The notes: a model not told the origin generated them from the letters alone. Shown: positions 18,303 through 26,791, numbered from the stretch's first letter. The stretch is DNA of 64,000 nucleotides from Paenibacillus sp. MBLB1832 (GCF_032271945.1 NZ_CP130319.1:4669001-4733000); one strand, 5' to 3'. A program made the numbers and translations.

Positions 18303-19469
18303 CTATCCGCGTAACGCTTGTTCCAAATCTTCAATAATATCCTCGATATCTTCCAGCCCTACCGAATATCGGACAAGCCCGTCTGTAATGCCGCGTTGCA
18401 AGCGAACTTCCCTTGGCATGGCCGCATGAGACATCTTCGCTGGGTAGGATAAAATACTTTCCACGGCCCCTAAGCTCACCGCAACGAGCGGAATCTTCAC
18501 TTTGCTCATCAATTGCTTCGCTTTCTCGCCAGAGCCAACGTCAAATGAGACGACTGCGCCATAGCCAGCGGATTGCTTCTCGTGAATTTCTCTGCCTGGG
18601 TGGTTCGGCAGTCCTGGATAGTACACCACATCAATGTCTGGCTGTTCAGACAGCCACTGAGCTAAGCGGCGCGCGCTCTTCTCTGACGCTTCCATCCGTG
18701 CTTGCAGCGTCTTCATGCCGCGAATGAGCAGCCATGAATCTTGAATGCCGAGCACATTGCCCATGCCGTTCTGAATTTGCTTCATACGACGTCCCAAGTT
18801 ATCGTTCGCTACGACAGCTAGTCCAGCCAACACGTCGCTATGACCGCCTAAGAATTTCGTCGCACTGTGCAGCACGATATCAATACCGAGCTCAATCGGA
18901 CGCTGATGATACGGCGTCATGAACGTGTTGTCCAGCATTGTGAGCAGGTCATGCTCTTTGGCAAAGGCAGCGATCGCCCCGATGTCCGTAATCCGAAGTG
19001 TCGGATTGGATGGCGTCTCGATGAAGACTGCTCGCGTATTGGAACGCAGCGCATTCCGCACTTGTGCGATATCGGTCATATCGACAAAGGTCGATTCCAC
19101 GCCCATCCGATTCATGATGGTCGTGAGCAAACGATATGTGCCACCGTACACATCCTCGGTGCAAATCACGTGATCGCCCTGCGAGAGCAGCATCAACGCT
19201 GAGGAGATCGCCGCCATCCCCGAGGCGAACGCAAAGCCGCGTGTACCGCCTTCGAGTAAAGCGATATAATCCTCTAACGCCTGACGGGTTGGGTTGCCCG
19301 AGCGAGTGTAATCATATTCTTGACCGGCTTCCACATCAGCTTGATGAAAGGTCGAAGCTTGATATAGGGGTACACTCGATGCCCCTGTTGCGCGGTCGAT
19401 TTCTGCGCCAAAATGAATTAATTTGGTAGCAAATTTGCCATGCGATTTGTTATCGGAAGAGTGGCTCAT
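18303..19469 (-). CDS. metC: Cystathionine beta-lyase-type PLP enzyme
   Basis: 388 residues of the Cys/Met-metabolism PLP family. It should split cystathionine to homocysteine, pyruvate and ammonia. The PLP lysine is in HSATKFLGGHSDV. ASSVPLYQASTFHQADV and EGGTRGFAFASGMAAISSALM closely resemble B. subtilis MetC as I recall it. A gamma-lyase activity (MccB-like) cannot be excluded from sequence. Its start overlaps the metI stop by 4 bases (ATGA), so it is the third gene of the SAM-controlled operon. Confidence 0.85.
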   Translation of the reverse strand: MSHSSDNKSHGKFATKLIHFGAEIDRATGASSVPLYQASTFHQADVEAGQEYDYTRSGNPTRQALEDYIALLEGGTRGFAFASGMAAISSALMLLSQGDHVICTEDVYGGTYRLLTTIMNRMGVESTFVDMTDIAQVRNALRSNTRAVFIETPSNPTLRITDIGAIAAFAKEHDLLTMLDNTFMTPYHQRPIELGIDIVLHSATKFLGGHSDVLAGLAVVANDNLGRRMKQIQNGMGNVLGIQDSWLLIRGMKTLQARMEASEKSARRLAQWLSEQPDIDVVYYPGLPNHPGREIHEKQSAGYGAVVSFDVGSGEKAKQLMSKVKIPLVAVSLGAVESILSYPAKMSHAAMPREVRLQRGITDGLVRYSVGLEDIEDIIEDLEQALRG

Positions 19470-20638
19470 GCTTGTGAAGCTCCTTCCAACTCAGCTTGCG
19501 AAGCTGAGAGCGCATTCGCCAAATCCGCAATCAAATCATCGACATGCTCGATCCCGACGGAGAAGCGCAGCAGACGATCATCAACGCCTACTTTCTGTCT
19601 AATTTCAAGCGGAATGTCCGCATGCGTCTGAACCGCTGGATAGGTCATCAAGGATTCAACCCCGCCTAAGCTTTCAGCAAAAGCGATCAGCTTGATATGG
19701 CGAAGAATCGGCTCAACCAGTCTTGCGTCCGTTACTTTAAACGAGAAAATCCCTGTATTCCCGCTGGATTGTTTATTTTGAACTTCATGGCCAGGATGTG
19801 AAGGAAGCGCTGGGTAATAGACGTCCGAAATGAGCGGATGTGCCAGCAAGAAGTTCGCAATCGCCGTTGCATTATGCTCATGGCGCTCCATGCGCAGAGC
19901 GAGAGTTTTCATCCCTCTCATGAGCAGCCAGCTGTCTTGCGGCCCAAGAACAGCACCGATGGAATTGTGAAGAATCGCCATTTGCTCGGATAATTCTTTG
20001 CCTTTCGTTACGATCAACCCTGCAAGCACATCGTTGTGTCCGCCCAAATACTTCGTAGCGCTATGAATGACGATATCCGCGCCTAGCTCGATCGGACGTT
20101 GCAAGTACGGAGTCAACAACGTGTTATCTACAATGGAAACGATGCCCTTCTTACGGGCCCACGTACACACAAGCTCGAGATCCGTAATCATCATCAACGG
20201 ATTCGTCGGCGTTTCGATAACAAGACCTTTGGTATTGTTTTGGTAAGCGCCTTCCAGTGCATCTAGATCATTCGTATCGACATATGTCGCGGTAACGCCA
20301 AAACGGGCCATAATTCTTTCTAATAGACGGTACGTACCGCCATACAAATCCAAGGAAACAATCAAGTGATCGCCTTGGGAGAAATAAGCGAAAATCGTTT
20401 GCAAAGCCGCCATACCTGAGGAGCAAGCAAAGCCGGCATCGCCAGACTCAAGCTGCGCAATGGCATCTTCAAGTACTTTGCGGGTAGGACTCTTCGTGCG
20501 GGCATAATCGAAACCCGTGCTTTGTCCGAGCTTAGGATGACGAAACGCAGTTGATTGATAAACAGGAAAGCTAACAGCACCAGTTACAGGTTCTTCGATA
20601 GAGCCAATTTGAGCGAGACGACTTTCGATTTTCAACAA
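19466..20638 (-). CDS. metI: Cystathionine gamma-synthase-type PLP enzyme
   Basis: 390 residues, counted from a TTG at 20638 preceded by GAGGAGG with 8-base spacing; this gives the start LLKIESRLAQIG, which matches the MetI N-terminus. The frame is open farther upstream into metA, but without a ribosome site. It should join O-acetylhomoserine with cysteine (or sulfide). The PLP lysine lies in HSATKYLGGHNDV. Other family motifs are GFDYARTKSPTR and DAGFACSSGMAAL. It is the second gene of the metA-metI-metC operon and a paralogue of metC. Confidence 0.85.
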   Translation of the reverse strand: MLKIESRLAQIGSIEEPVTGAVSFPVYQSTAFRHPKLGQSTGFDYARTKSPTRKVLEDAIAQLESGDAGFACSSGMAALQTIFAYFSQGDHLIVSLDLYGGTYRLLERIMARFGVTATYVDTNDLDALEGAYQNNTKGLVIETPTNPLMMITDLELVCTWARKKGIVSIVDNTLLTPYLQRPIELGADIVIHSATKYLGGHNDVLAGLIVTKGKELSEQMAILHNSIGAVLGPQDSWLLMRGMKTLALRMERHEHNATAIANFLLAHPLISDVYYPALPSHPGHEVQNKQSSGNTGIFSFKVTDARLVEPILRHIKLIAFAESLGGVESLMTYPAVQTHADIPLEIRQKVGVDDRLLRFSVGIEHVDDLIADLANALSASQAELEGASQA

Positions 20639-20672
20639 GGGAAATTCCTCCTCAGGTGGTTGGGTTCGATTT

Positions 20673-21617
20673 TTACAATTGTGAGCTGGCAAAACTTTCA
20701 TTAATATGAGTGGTCAACTCAAATGGCGTTTCTTGATATACATAGTAGTTCAACCAGTTTGAGAACAGCAAATTCGCATGCGCTCTCCATGTATTGTAAG
20801 GCTGTCTGCTTGGATCATTATTTGGATAATAATTGTTCGGGATGTCAATTGGCAAGCCTTTGGCTACATCGCGGTCATACTCCCATTTCAACGAACAGGC
20901 GTCATATTCAGAATGACCCGTTACGAAAATATGCTTGCCATCTTTTGTCGCCACGATATACACACCAGAATCTTCAGACTCGGAGAGAATCTCTAACTCT
21001 GGACATCGCTCAATATCGGCACGGGTGATGTCGGTATGACGTGACTGCGGCACATTAAACACCTCATCGAAACCGCGCAGCAGCTTCGTGTTCGGAACCG
21101 TGACGGTGTGCGGGAATACGCCGAACATCTTTTTGTCCAAGCCATATTTCCGTACGCCAAAGTGATGGTACAAGCCCGCTTGCGCAGCCCAGCAAATGTG
21201 CAGGGTTGAGGTTACGTTTTGCTTGCTCCACTCCAGGATTTGCGTCAGCTCCTCCCAGTAATTCACATCCTCGAATTCCATTTGTTCCACAGGAGCACCC
21301 GTAATGATCATACCATCGAGCTTTTCATCTTTGATATCATCAAATGTTTTGTAGAACATATCCAAATGCTCGAGCGATGTATTCTTGGAGGTATGCGTCT
21401 TAGGATGAAGCAGCACGAATTCCACTTGCAGCGGCGTGTTCCCAATTAAGCGCAGCAGCTGGGTTTCTGTCGTTTCTTTCGTAGGCATTAGATTCAGCAA
21501 AGCTATGCGAAGTGGACGAATGTCTTGATGATACGCGACAGACTCATCCATGGTGAAAATGTTCTCTTGGTTTAAAATTTCTTTGGCAGGCAGGTTGTCA
21601 GGAATCTTGATTGGCAT
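20673..21617 (-). CDS. metA: Homoserine O-acyltransferase, predicted acetyl-CoA type
   Basis: First committed step of methionine synthesis. From the ATG at 21617 (AGAGGAG 8 bases ahead) the protein has 314 residues. Numbering then matches known MetA exactly: nucleophile C142 in [10 protein letters not shown], and H235 and E237 in TGHSEYDA. Position 111 is glutamate (GAPVEQMEF). Published work on MetA specificity ties E111 to acetyl-CoA and G111 to succinyl-CoA, so I predict an acetyltransferase despite the common succinyltransferase label. It leads the operon behind the SAM-I riboswitch. Confidence 0.93.
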   Translation of the reverse strand: MPIKIPDNLPAKEILNQENIFTMDESVAYHQDIRPLRIALLNLMPTKETTETQLLRLIGNTPLQVEFVLLHPKTHTSKNTSLEHLDMFYKTFDDIKDEKLDGMIITGAPVEQMEFEDVNYWEELTQILEWSKQNVTSTLHICWAAQAGLYHHFGVRKYGLDKKMFGVFPHTVTVPNTKLLRGFDEVFNVPQSRHTDITRADIERCPELEILSESEDSGVYIVATKDGKHIFVTGHSEYDACSLKWEYDRDVAKGLPIDIPNNYYPNNDPSRQPYNTWRAHANLLFSNWLNYYVYQETPFELTTHINESFASSQL

Positions 21618-21651
21618 CCTGTTCACTCCTCTTCTGTAGTTTTATAAATGC

Positions 21652-21686
21652 AAAAATGACCTCACTCTGGAATCAGAGAAAGGCCA
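21652..21686 (-). terminator. Riboswitch terminator upstream of metA
   Basis: On the minus strand GGCCTTTCTCTG pairs with CAGAGTGAGGTC around ATTC, followed by ATTTTT. It is the expression platform of the SAM-I riboswitch. Confidence 0.85.
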
Positions 21687-21710
21687 TGGAAAATCAAAGT
21701 CAATGTCCTT

Positions 21711-21840
21711 CTCTTATCTCCCAGATTCGCTGTTCGCAGCGTTTCCGCAAGAATTAGCACCGTGCTCCCCTTTGTTTCCAAAGGCTTGTCGGTTGCCGGG
21801 TGTCATAGGGCTAGTCCCTCCACCTACTCTTGATAAGAAA
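21711..21840 (-). promoter_or_regulatory. SAM-I (S-box) riboswitch controlling metA-metI-metC
   Basis: The minus strand shows the canonical S-box elements in order: CTTATCAAGAG, GGTGGAGGGACT, GCCCTATGACACCCGGCAACC, GCACGGTGCTAATTC and the closing GGGAGATAAG that pairs with the 5' CTTATC. S-adenosylmethionine binding should favour the terminator and shut off the operon. Confidence 0.96.
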
Positions 21841-21863
21841 ATGTAACGTATGTGATTAGCACT

Positions 21864-21891
21864 ATCATACTATAATTTTGACCAAAGTCAA
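21864..21891 (-). promoter_or_regulatory. Sigma-A promoter of the met operon
   Basis: On the minus strand TTGACT and TATGAT are separated by 16 bases and sit about 25 bases before the riboswitch. Confidence 0.7.
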
Positions 21892-22005
21892 TATCCCATG
21901 TAGAAACCGTTGTCACCTATGCCATAAATTTTTAATCACCGACCTAGCTTCAATCCCATATGTTATTTAGACTAGAATTCCCCTTGTTTCACCAAACTTT
22001 TTGGC

Positions 22006-22035
22006 TTGAAACATTAGGTTATGAACGGGTATACT
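22006..22035 (+). promoter_or_regulatory. Probable corA promoter
   Basis: TTGAAA at 22006-22011 and TATACT at 22030-22035, 18 bases apart, about 180 bases before corA. This implies a long leader RNA. Confidence 0.6.
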
Positions 22036-22075
22036 AGACAAGTATTCGACACGGACGGAAAAGGAGGGCATACGC

Positions 22076-22162
22076 TTGGACGGAGAACCGAGGAGTAGCA
22101 CCTGCAAATTAAACAAACAATTTCAAACTGTAGGAATGCAGTCGGTTATTCCCTCATCCTGA
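22076..22162 (+). CDS. Possible leader peptide upstream of corA (28 aa)
   Basis: AAGGAGG stands 8 bases before a TTG that opens 28 codons (LDGEPRSSTCKL and on to IPSS) and ends in TGA at 22162. The last 10 codons run through the 5' arm of the hairpin described below, so a translating ribosome would hold it open. The peptide resembles no family I know. In Salmonella, corA also has a leader ORF (corL), but I see no sequence likeness. Confidence 0.4.
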   Translation: MDGEPRSSTCKLNKQFQTVGMQSVIPSS

Positions 22163-22197
22163 GCTTTGCTCTTCTAGATGACCAACCGGCTGATTCC
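22133..22197 (+). promoter_or_regulatory. Large hairpin in the corA leader
   Basis: GGAAT plus CAGTCGGTT pairs with AACCGGCTG plus ATTCC: 14 base pairs with a single bulged G. The 3' arm ends 5 bases before the corA ribosome site AAGGGG. No T run follows, so it is not a simple intrinsic terminator. Confidence 0.6.
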
Positions 22198-22215
22198 ATT
22201 CTAAGGGGTGGGCAG

Positions 22216-23151
22216 ATGAAAACACGGTTGGTTCAAAATGGTATTTTCACGCTAGTTGACGATGTGACCGCTGCGCTTACACCGCCTAGCCAAGGCTTCT
22301 ACTGGATTGATGCGGGAATCGAGGATTTGGAATTACTTCAACCTCTCTTCCATTTGCATGATTTGGCTGTTGAAGACTGTCTAAGTGAGGAAGAACAGCG
22401 TCCTAAGATTGAATTTTATGACTCGCATTATTTTATCGTTATTAATAGCATTCGATTCGATGATGAAGAAATTTTCTTACGCGCACTTAATTTATTCCTA
22501 AGTAAACATGTCATAATTACTGTTACTCGCCAGAAAATCAACGAGCTTCGTGCGCTCAAGCCCTTCCTTTGGGAGGAAGAAGTCAATAGCGCCGACCGTT
22601 TCCTTTATCATTTGGTCGATCTTGTTGTCGATAACTATGTGGCTGTCGGTGACCGAATTGAAGCCAAGATCGAGAAGCTGGAAGAAGATATTCTGATGGC
22701 GACGAAAAAGACACATTTGAATGAGATTATTGGACTTCGTTCAGAGATCTTATGGTTGAAAAAAGTGCTCGTTCCGCAACGCGATGTGATCGGCACGCTC
22801 GGCAAAAAAGAACTGCGGCTGATTGATCATCAGCTTCAGAAATATTTCGGCGACATTTATGAGAATGCCGTCAAAATCGTAGATACATTTGATACGCTCC
22901 GCGATCTCATGGGGAACTTACGAGAGGCTTATCAGTCGAGCCTAGCGAACCGCGCGAATGATATCATGCGTGTGTTTACGGCATTGACGACGATCTTCAT
23001 GCCGCTGACCTTCATCACGGGGGTATTCGGGATGAATTTCGATAACATTCTCGGCCTGCATGTAGCGCATGGCGACGAAATTGTGCTGGCCTTCATGGGT
23101 GTGCTCGGTATTGCCATGTATGTGCTTTTCCGCAAGAAAGAATGGTTGTGA
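22216..23151 (+). CDS. corA: CorA-family magnesium/divalent cation transporter
   Basis: Pentameric Mg2+ channel in the cytoplasmic membrane; 311 residues. A long cytosolic domain (alpha/beta, then coiled helices from about 140 to 245) leads to two C-terminal membrane helices. The signature GMN is at 272-274 in TGVFGMNFDN, at the end of the first helix, and the protein ends in the basic RKKEWL, as in CorA. The start ATG follows AAGGGGTGGG. Co2+ or Ni2+ may also be carried. The gene has a long structured leader with a small ORF, which suggests post-transcriptional control. Confidence 0.93.
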   Translation: MKTRLVQNGIFTLVDDVTAALTPPSQGFYWIDAGIEDLELLQPLFHLHDLAVEDCLSEEEQRPKIEFYDSHYFIVINSIRFDDEEIFLRALNLFLSKHVIITVTRQKINELRALKPFLWEEEVNSADRFLYHLVDLVVDNYVAVGDRIEAKIEKLEEDILMATKKTHLNEIIGLRSEILWLKKVLVPQRDVIGTLGKKELRLIDHQLQKYFGDIYENAVKIVDTFDTLRDLMGNLREAYQSSLANRANDIMRVFTALTTIFMPLTFITGVFGMNFDNILGLHVAHGDEIVLAFMGVLGIAMYVLFRKKEWL

Positions 23152-23161
23152 GCCTTTCGAT

Positions 23162-23209
23162 GGGTGATTTTTCTGCGCAGGAGACTGAGCAGGAAGTCAC
23201 CCTTTTTTT
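23162..23209 (+). terminator. Terminator after corA
   Basis: GGGTGATTTTTCTGC pairs with GCAGGAAGTCACCC, followed by seven T. Confidence 0.85.
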
Positions 23210-23261
23210 GTGTTTGAGCTTCTGAGATTCCCGAAATGGGACGCTCATGGGCGCTTTTACA

Positions 23262-24521
23262 TTACGTGAGCTTAATTTTGACAAATTTACGCTTGCCGAC
23301 TTGAAGGATGTCTCCATCCTGCGGTGTGATTTGCACAGTAATATCCGTGATTTTCACTTCATTGAATCTTACGGCACCTTGCTCTATACTCCGTCTTGCT
23401 TCACCGTTCGAGGCCTGAAGTCCTAGCTGAACGAGCAGCTTAATAAGCCCAATGCGCTCCGCATCCAAGTCGTTGCGGCTCAGGCTTACTTCTTCAATTT
23501 CTTCTGGCAGCGCGCCCTTTTGGAAAACCGTAAGGAAATGCTGCACAGCTTCCTCGGCCACTTGCTCGCCATGGTACATGGCTACATACGTTTTGGCCAG
23601 GTTCAGCTTCGCATCTCGGGGATGAATCGTACACGCTGCCAAGCCTTGGCGCATCTCCTCGATTTGTTCAAATGACAGCACAGTCGTCAATTCAAAATAT
23701 TTGAGGGTGAGCGTGTCTGGAATGGACATGGTTTTGCCAAACATCTCATTTGGGGACTCATTGATACCGATGTAATTGCGCAGGCTTTTGCTCATTTTCT
23801 GAGCGCCGTCCAGCCCCTCAAGAAGCGGCATCAAGATCGCAACTTGTCCCTCTTTTATCTCATAAGCGCCTTGGAGCGTGCGCCCCATCAAAATGTTAAA
23901 CGTCTGATCGGTTCCGCCTAATTCGATATCGCTCTCTAACGAAACCGAGTCATAGCCCTGCATCAGCGGGTAGAAAAACTCGTGCACATGAATGGCCTGA
24001 TTCGCCGCATAGCGCTTCGCAAAATCATCCCGTTCCAGCATTCGCGCTACGGTCATCTTGCCAGCCAGACGTAGGACGTCATCAAACTTTAGCTCCCCGA
24101 GCCAGGATGAATTGTAGTAAAAAGTTGTCTTCGTAATGTCCAGAACTTTGGACAATTGGGTTTGGTAGGTTTGTGCGTTGCGCTTCACATCCTCCTCTGA
24201 AAGCTGCTTGCGCGTCTCGGATTTCCCCGTCGGGTCGCCGATCCGGCCTGTGAAATCACCGATGATCAACTGGACCTCGTGGCCCAGATCTTGGAACTGG
24301 CGGAGCTTTTGCAGGACGACGGTATGCCCGATGTGGATGTCAGGCGCTGATGGATCCAAGCCTAATTTGACTTTTAACGGCTTCCCCGTCACAACAGACT
24401 TGATAATTTTCAACTTGAGCGCTTCTTCTGGTACAATGTCTGCTGCGCCTCGTTTGAGAATTTGGAGCTGATGCTCCACTTGGTGTTGCTGCTCTTCGGT
24501 TAACTTCTCCCATGAACTCAT
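23262..24521 (-). CDS. tyrS: Tyrosyl-tRNA synthetase
   Basis: 419 residues, class I synthetase. The HIGH-type motif is DIHIGHTVV near 57-62 and the KMSKS motif is in AQKMSKSLRNYIG. The tyrosine-binding GGTDQ is present in IELGGTDQTFN. A C-terminal S4 RNA-binding domain covers about 355-419 (EARRSIEQGAVRFNEVKI). The ATG follows GGAGGG. The length and motifs fit the TyrS type found in Bacillus. It is controlled by an upstream T-box. Confidence 0.97.
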   Translation of the reverse strand: MSSWEKLTEEQQHQVEHQLQILKRGAADIVPEEALKLKIIKSVVTGKPLKVKLGLDPSAPDIHIGHTVVLQKLRQFQDLGHEVQLIIGDFTGRIGDPTGKSETRKQLSEEDVKRNAQTYQTQLSKVLDITKTTFYYNSSWLGELKFDDVLRLAGKMTVARMLERDDFAKRYAANQAIHVHEFFYPLMQGYDSVSLESDIELGGTDQTFNILMGRTLQGAYEIKEGQVAILMPLLEGLDGAQKMSKSLRNYIGINESPNEMFGKTMSIPDTLTLKYFELTTVLSFEQIEEMRQGLAACTIHPRDAKLNLAKTYVAMYHGEQVAEEAVQHFLTVFQKGALPEEIEEVSLSRNDLDAERIGLIKLLVQLGLQASNGEARRSIEQGAVRFNEVKITDITVQITPQDGDILQVGKRKFVKIKLT

Positions 24522-24549
24522 ATGATCCCTCCGCTCGATTCTTAGTAGA

Positions 24550-24840
24550 AAACAAAAAAGACAACCTCCACGTCCACAAAGGGACGAGAAGGTTGTCTCG
24601 CGGTACCACCCTAATTAAAGAGTCGCTTGCACGCCATAGGCAGGCAGCTGCTCTTTCACTTAGAAATTTAACGGCAAATCATTGCCGGGTGTAGACTACT
24701 GATGCTTCAAGAAGCACGTTCCCCTCACCAACTCAGAACTGTAATTCGGAAATGAAGCATGCATCGGTTTGCACCGTCCACCGACTCTCTGTTGCAGCGG
24801 CTACTTTCCTACTTTGGGCTATCGCCCGTGTTCGTCATCG
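24550..24840 (-). promoter_or_regulatory. T-box leader of tyrS
   Basis: A perfect T-box core AGGGTGGTACCGCG is at 24599-24612 on the minus strand. The terminator hairpin (GACAACCT...CGTCC / GGACG...AGGTTGTC) with six T is at 24550-24598. Upstream the Stem I AGAGAGTCGGTGG element is visible. A TAC triplet in GAATTACAGTTC is a possible tyrosine specifier, though I could not fold the whole stem by eye. Confidence 0.9.
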
Positions 24841-24867
24841 CGTTTAAATATTTGATTATTTTGAATA

Positions 24868-24896
24868 TTTAAACATAATCTTAGGAGCTTTGTCAA
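24868..24896 (-). promoter_or_regulatory. tyrS promoter with overlapping AT-rich palindrome
   Basis: On the minus strand a perfect TTGACA is followed after 17 bases by TTTAAA. The -10 lies inside an inverted repeat at 24842-24874 with perfect 11-base arms GTTTAAATATT and AATATTTAAAC. Confidence 0.55.
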
Positions 24897-24901
24897 TGCA
24901 T

Positions 24902-25918
24902 TTAGCTCGCTGCTTGCGACGTAAACTTTTCCTTCTCTCTACGGAAGCGAAGGCGAAGCAGGCGAAGCCATTCATACGCGCGATCCAGCTCCTTGCCTTT
25001 CAGCTCTTCGGTTCCCGTTAGGCTTTTGAGAACAGGCTTCAAGTAACGATCTCCTTCCGATTCATAGGAGTTCCATGCTTTGATCTGCTCTTCCTCTGGG
25101 ATTGCAGTAAGCTCCGCTTCCACAAGCGGATCCATGTCATATCCTTCGCGATCCAGCTCCTCGACCCACAGGAGCAACTCTCTGCGCGGCATCGTGAGCT
25201 GGGCTTGAAGATCCGCCAAGCTGCCGCCGCCAGCAACGATTTCAAGCAGCTTTCGCTTGCTGACCTCACGGTCAAGCTCCATGCGCAGCTTTTGCTCCTT
25301 CTGGGCAAGCAGCCAGCCATCGAATTTCATTGGATCGACATAGCTTGCCACCCAATCCAATGGAAACCCGTTCGTTCGTATGCACTCACCGATCAACTTG
25401 AGAATATCGTCCGCATAGAGCGCGGTTTTCTGCTCGCCAAAGCCAGGGATTTGCAGCAATTCTTCCTTACTTTGCGGGAGAAAAACGGAGATCATGCGCA
25501 GCACGCGGTTCGTCGCGAGGATGTAAGGCGCCTTCTTCTCACGGACCGCTTGCTCGCGGCGCCATGTGCGAAGGGATTCGTACATCTCTTCGTTCGGATT
25601 TTCTTCGCAGTAATACGTCAGCATTTGTGTCATTTTGGCTTTGCCTGTAAGACCATGAGCAGGTTCCAAATCCGTATGGACTAAGGGGCTGAAGCCGCTG
25701 CGAACCTTCTCCCGCAAGCCAAGACGGAACGCATACAGCATCTCGTCCCAGGAGATCCCTTGGTACCAAATATCTTGCTGTTGCTGGCCCTGCTCATCAG
25801 GCGCGGCCCAATGTACGCTCCAAATTCCCTGCTCTTCAGCAATGGAAACTTGCGCAGACTGAGAAGTCCCCCGATCCCCTACATGTCTCTCTAACGTGTT
25901 CAGAAATACAATGTTCAT
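24902..25918 (-). CDS. HRDC-domain protein
   Basis: 338 residues, cytosolic. The middle part (about 108-185) is an HRDC fold: LRTWRREQAVREKKAPYILATNRVLRMISVFLPQSKEELLQIPGFGEQK, a nucleic-acid-binding module usually found in RecQ helicases and RNase D. No helicase or exonuclease domain is attached. The N-terminal 100 residues and the helical C-terminal part (about 215-338) match no family I recognise. The ATG follows GGAGG. The gene stands alone behind a promoter that is at once followed by a terminator-like hairpin. Confidence 0.75.
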   Translation of the reverse strand: MNIVFLNTLERHVGDRGTSQSAQVSIAEEQGIWSVHWAAPDEQGQQQQDIWYQGISWDEMLYAFRLGLREKVRSGFSPLVHTDLEPAHGLTGKAKMTQMLTYYCEENPNEEMYESLRTWRREQAVREKKAPYILATNRVLRMISVFLPQSKEELLQIPGFGEQKTALYADDILKLIGECIRTNGFPLDWVASYVDPMKFDGWLLAQKEQKLRMELDREVSKRKLLEIVAGGGSLADLQAQLTMPRRELLLWVEELDREGYDMDPLVEAELTAIPEEEQIKAWNSYESEGDRYLKPVLKSLTGTEELKGKELDRAYEWLRLLRLRFRREKEKFTSQAAS

Positions 25919-25964
25919 CTTTTCATTCCTCCAGACGATTATCGAAATTAGTTTCAGAAAAACG

Positions 25965-26002
25965 AAAAAGCACCCCTTCTGCCACTTGGACAGAAAAGGT
26001 GC
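25965..26002 (-). terminator. Terminator-like hairpin in the HRDC gene leader
   Basis: GCACCCCTTCTG and CAGAAAAGGTGC pair around nine bases, with TTTTTC on the minus strand and TTCCTTTTT on the plus strand. On the minus strand it lies between the HRDC promoter and its start codon. Confidence 0.65.
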
Positions 26003-26022
26003 TTCCTTTTTCTAATATCCAA

Positions 26023-26051
26023 ATCATACCATGTTTGTCAGATAGGCGCAA
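26023..26051 (-). promoter_or_regulatory. Probable promoter of the HRDC gene
   Basis: On the minus strand TTGCGC and TATGAT are separated by 17 bases. It lies back to back with the plus-strand promoter at 26059-26086. Confidence 0.5.
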
Positions 26052-26058
26052 TACCGTT

Positions 26059-26086
26059 TTGCCCACGGACCTTTATCGGTTATAAT
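26059..26086 (+). promoter_or_regulatory. Promoter of the DUF3055-like gene
   Basis: TTGCCC and perfect TATAAT with a 16-base spacer, about 34 bases before the start codon. Confidence 0.6.
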
Positions 26087-26119
26087 GTTGTCATACGAGA
26101 AAGAGGATGGAGGGCCCTT

Positions 26120-26413
26120 ATGTCTGATTTTGACTTTTTATATGACCATCAAGAAGAAACCACAACACGATTTGTCTGTTTCGTTGGGAAAGCTTTGCAT
26201 CGTTTTGACCTTGCGATTATGACTACTACCCGGTATTACGGCAAGAAACTGGTTATAGAATTGCAATCGGGCCGCAGCGCTGTTATTGGACCAGACGATT
26301 TGGCGGAAGAAGGCTATTTGGAGTACGTGTTTAAACTGGATGAGGAACAAGCCCAAGAGCTGAATGAGTTCTTATCACAAATTATCGGATCTATCCATTT
26401 CACGGATATTTAA
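26120..26413 (+). CDS. DUF3055-like small cytosolic protein
   Basis: 97 residues with a GGAGGG ribosome site. The sequence TTTRFVCFVG, then RFDLAIMTTTRYYGKKLV, SGRSAVIGPDDLAEEGYLE and a helical end recalls the DUF3055 family of Firmicutes, of unknown function. I name it from memory of the pattern rather than a search. It has no signal peptide or membrane segment. It probably forms a unit with the next gene, 52 bases downstream. Confidence 0.6.
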   Translation: MSDFDFLYDHQEETTTRFVCFVGKALHRFDLAIMTTTRYYGKKLVIELQSGRSAVIGPDDLAEEGYLEYVFKLDEEQAQELNEFLSQIIGSIHFTDI

Positions 26414-26465
26414 GCAGACCGCGGGGGACACTGGAAAAAGCATCACCTGTAAAGGAGGCTTATCC

Positions 26466-26780
26466 ATGCGTCAGAAGAAGTCAGTCATGAATGACTATGT
26501 AGAGGGATTAGGCTTCCTCTCAGAAGATCGCCGTGCTGCCTACGCAGACCTGAAAACGGTGGAATCTCAGCGGAATGACCTGATTCCTGAAGAATTTCCC
26601 GAAGGTCCCTATGGCACGAGTATGTTGACAGAATCACTTGGCAAAAGCACACCTTGGAGAGAAGATCAGCGCTCGCCCAATCGCTTTTCCTACGAAAACC
26701 GCGAACTGCATGCGGGCATTACACGGGACTATCCAGGTGCCGATGATGCACAGCAAGAGACTCACGAAGATTTGTCTTGA
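26466..26780 (+). CDS. Small polar protein of unknown function
   Basis: 104 residues from the ATG at 26466, which has AAAGGAGG just upstream; the frame is open earlier but without a ribosome site. The product is hydrophilic and acidic, with SVMNDYVEGLGFLSEDRRAAY at the start and a P/E/D-rich remainder that looks poorly ordered. I do not recognise the family. It is followed by a strong terminator and probably shares a transcript with the gene before it. Confidence 0.6.
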   Translation: MRQKKSVMNDYVEGLGFLSEDRRAAYADLKTVESQRNDLIPEEFPEGPYGTSMLTESLGKSTPWREDQRSPNRFSYENRELHAGITRDYPGADDAQQETHEDLS

Positions 26781-26791
26781 TTCAAAAGAAA

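Noticed and set aside
22036-22215. M-box or other known metal riboswitch before corA
   Set aside because: I could not find the conserved M-box, yybP-ykoY or ydaO core elements; a leader ORF plus hairpin fits better.
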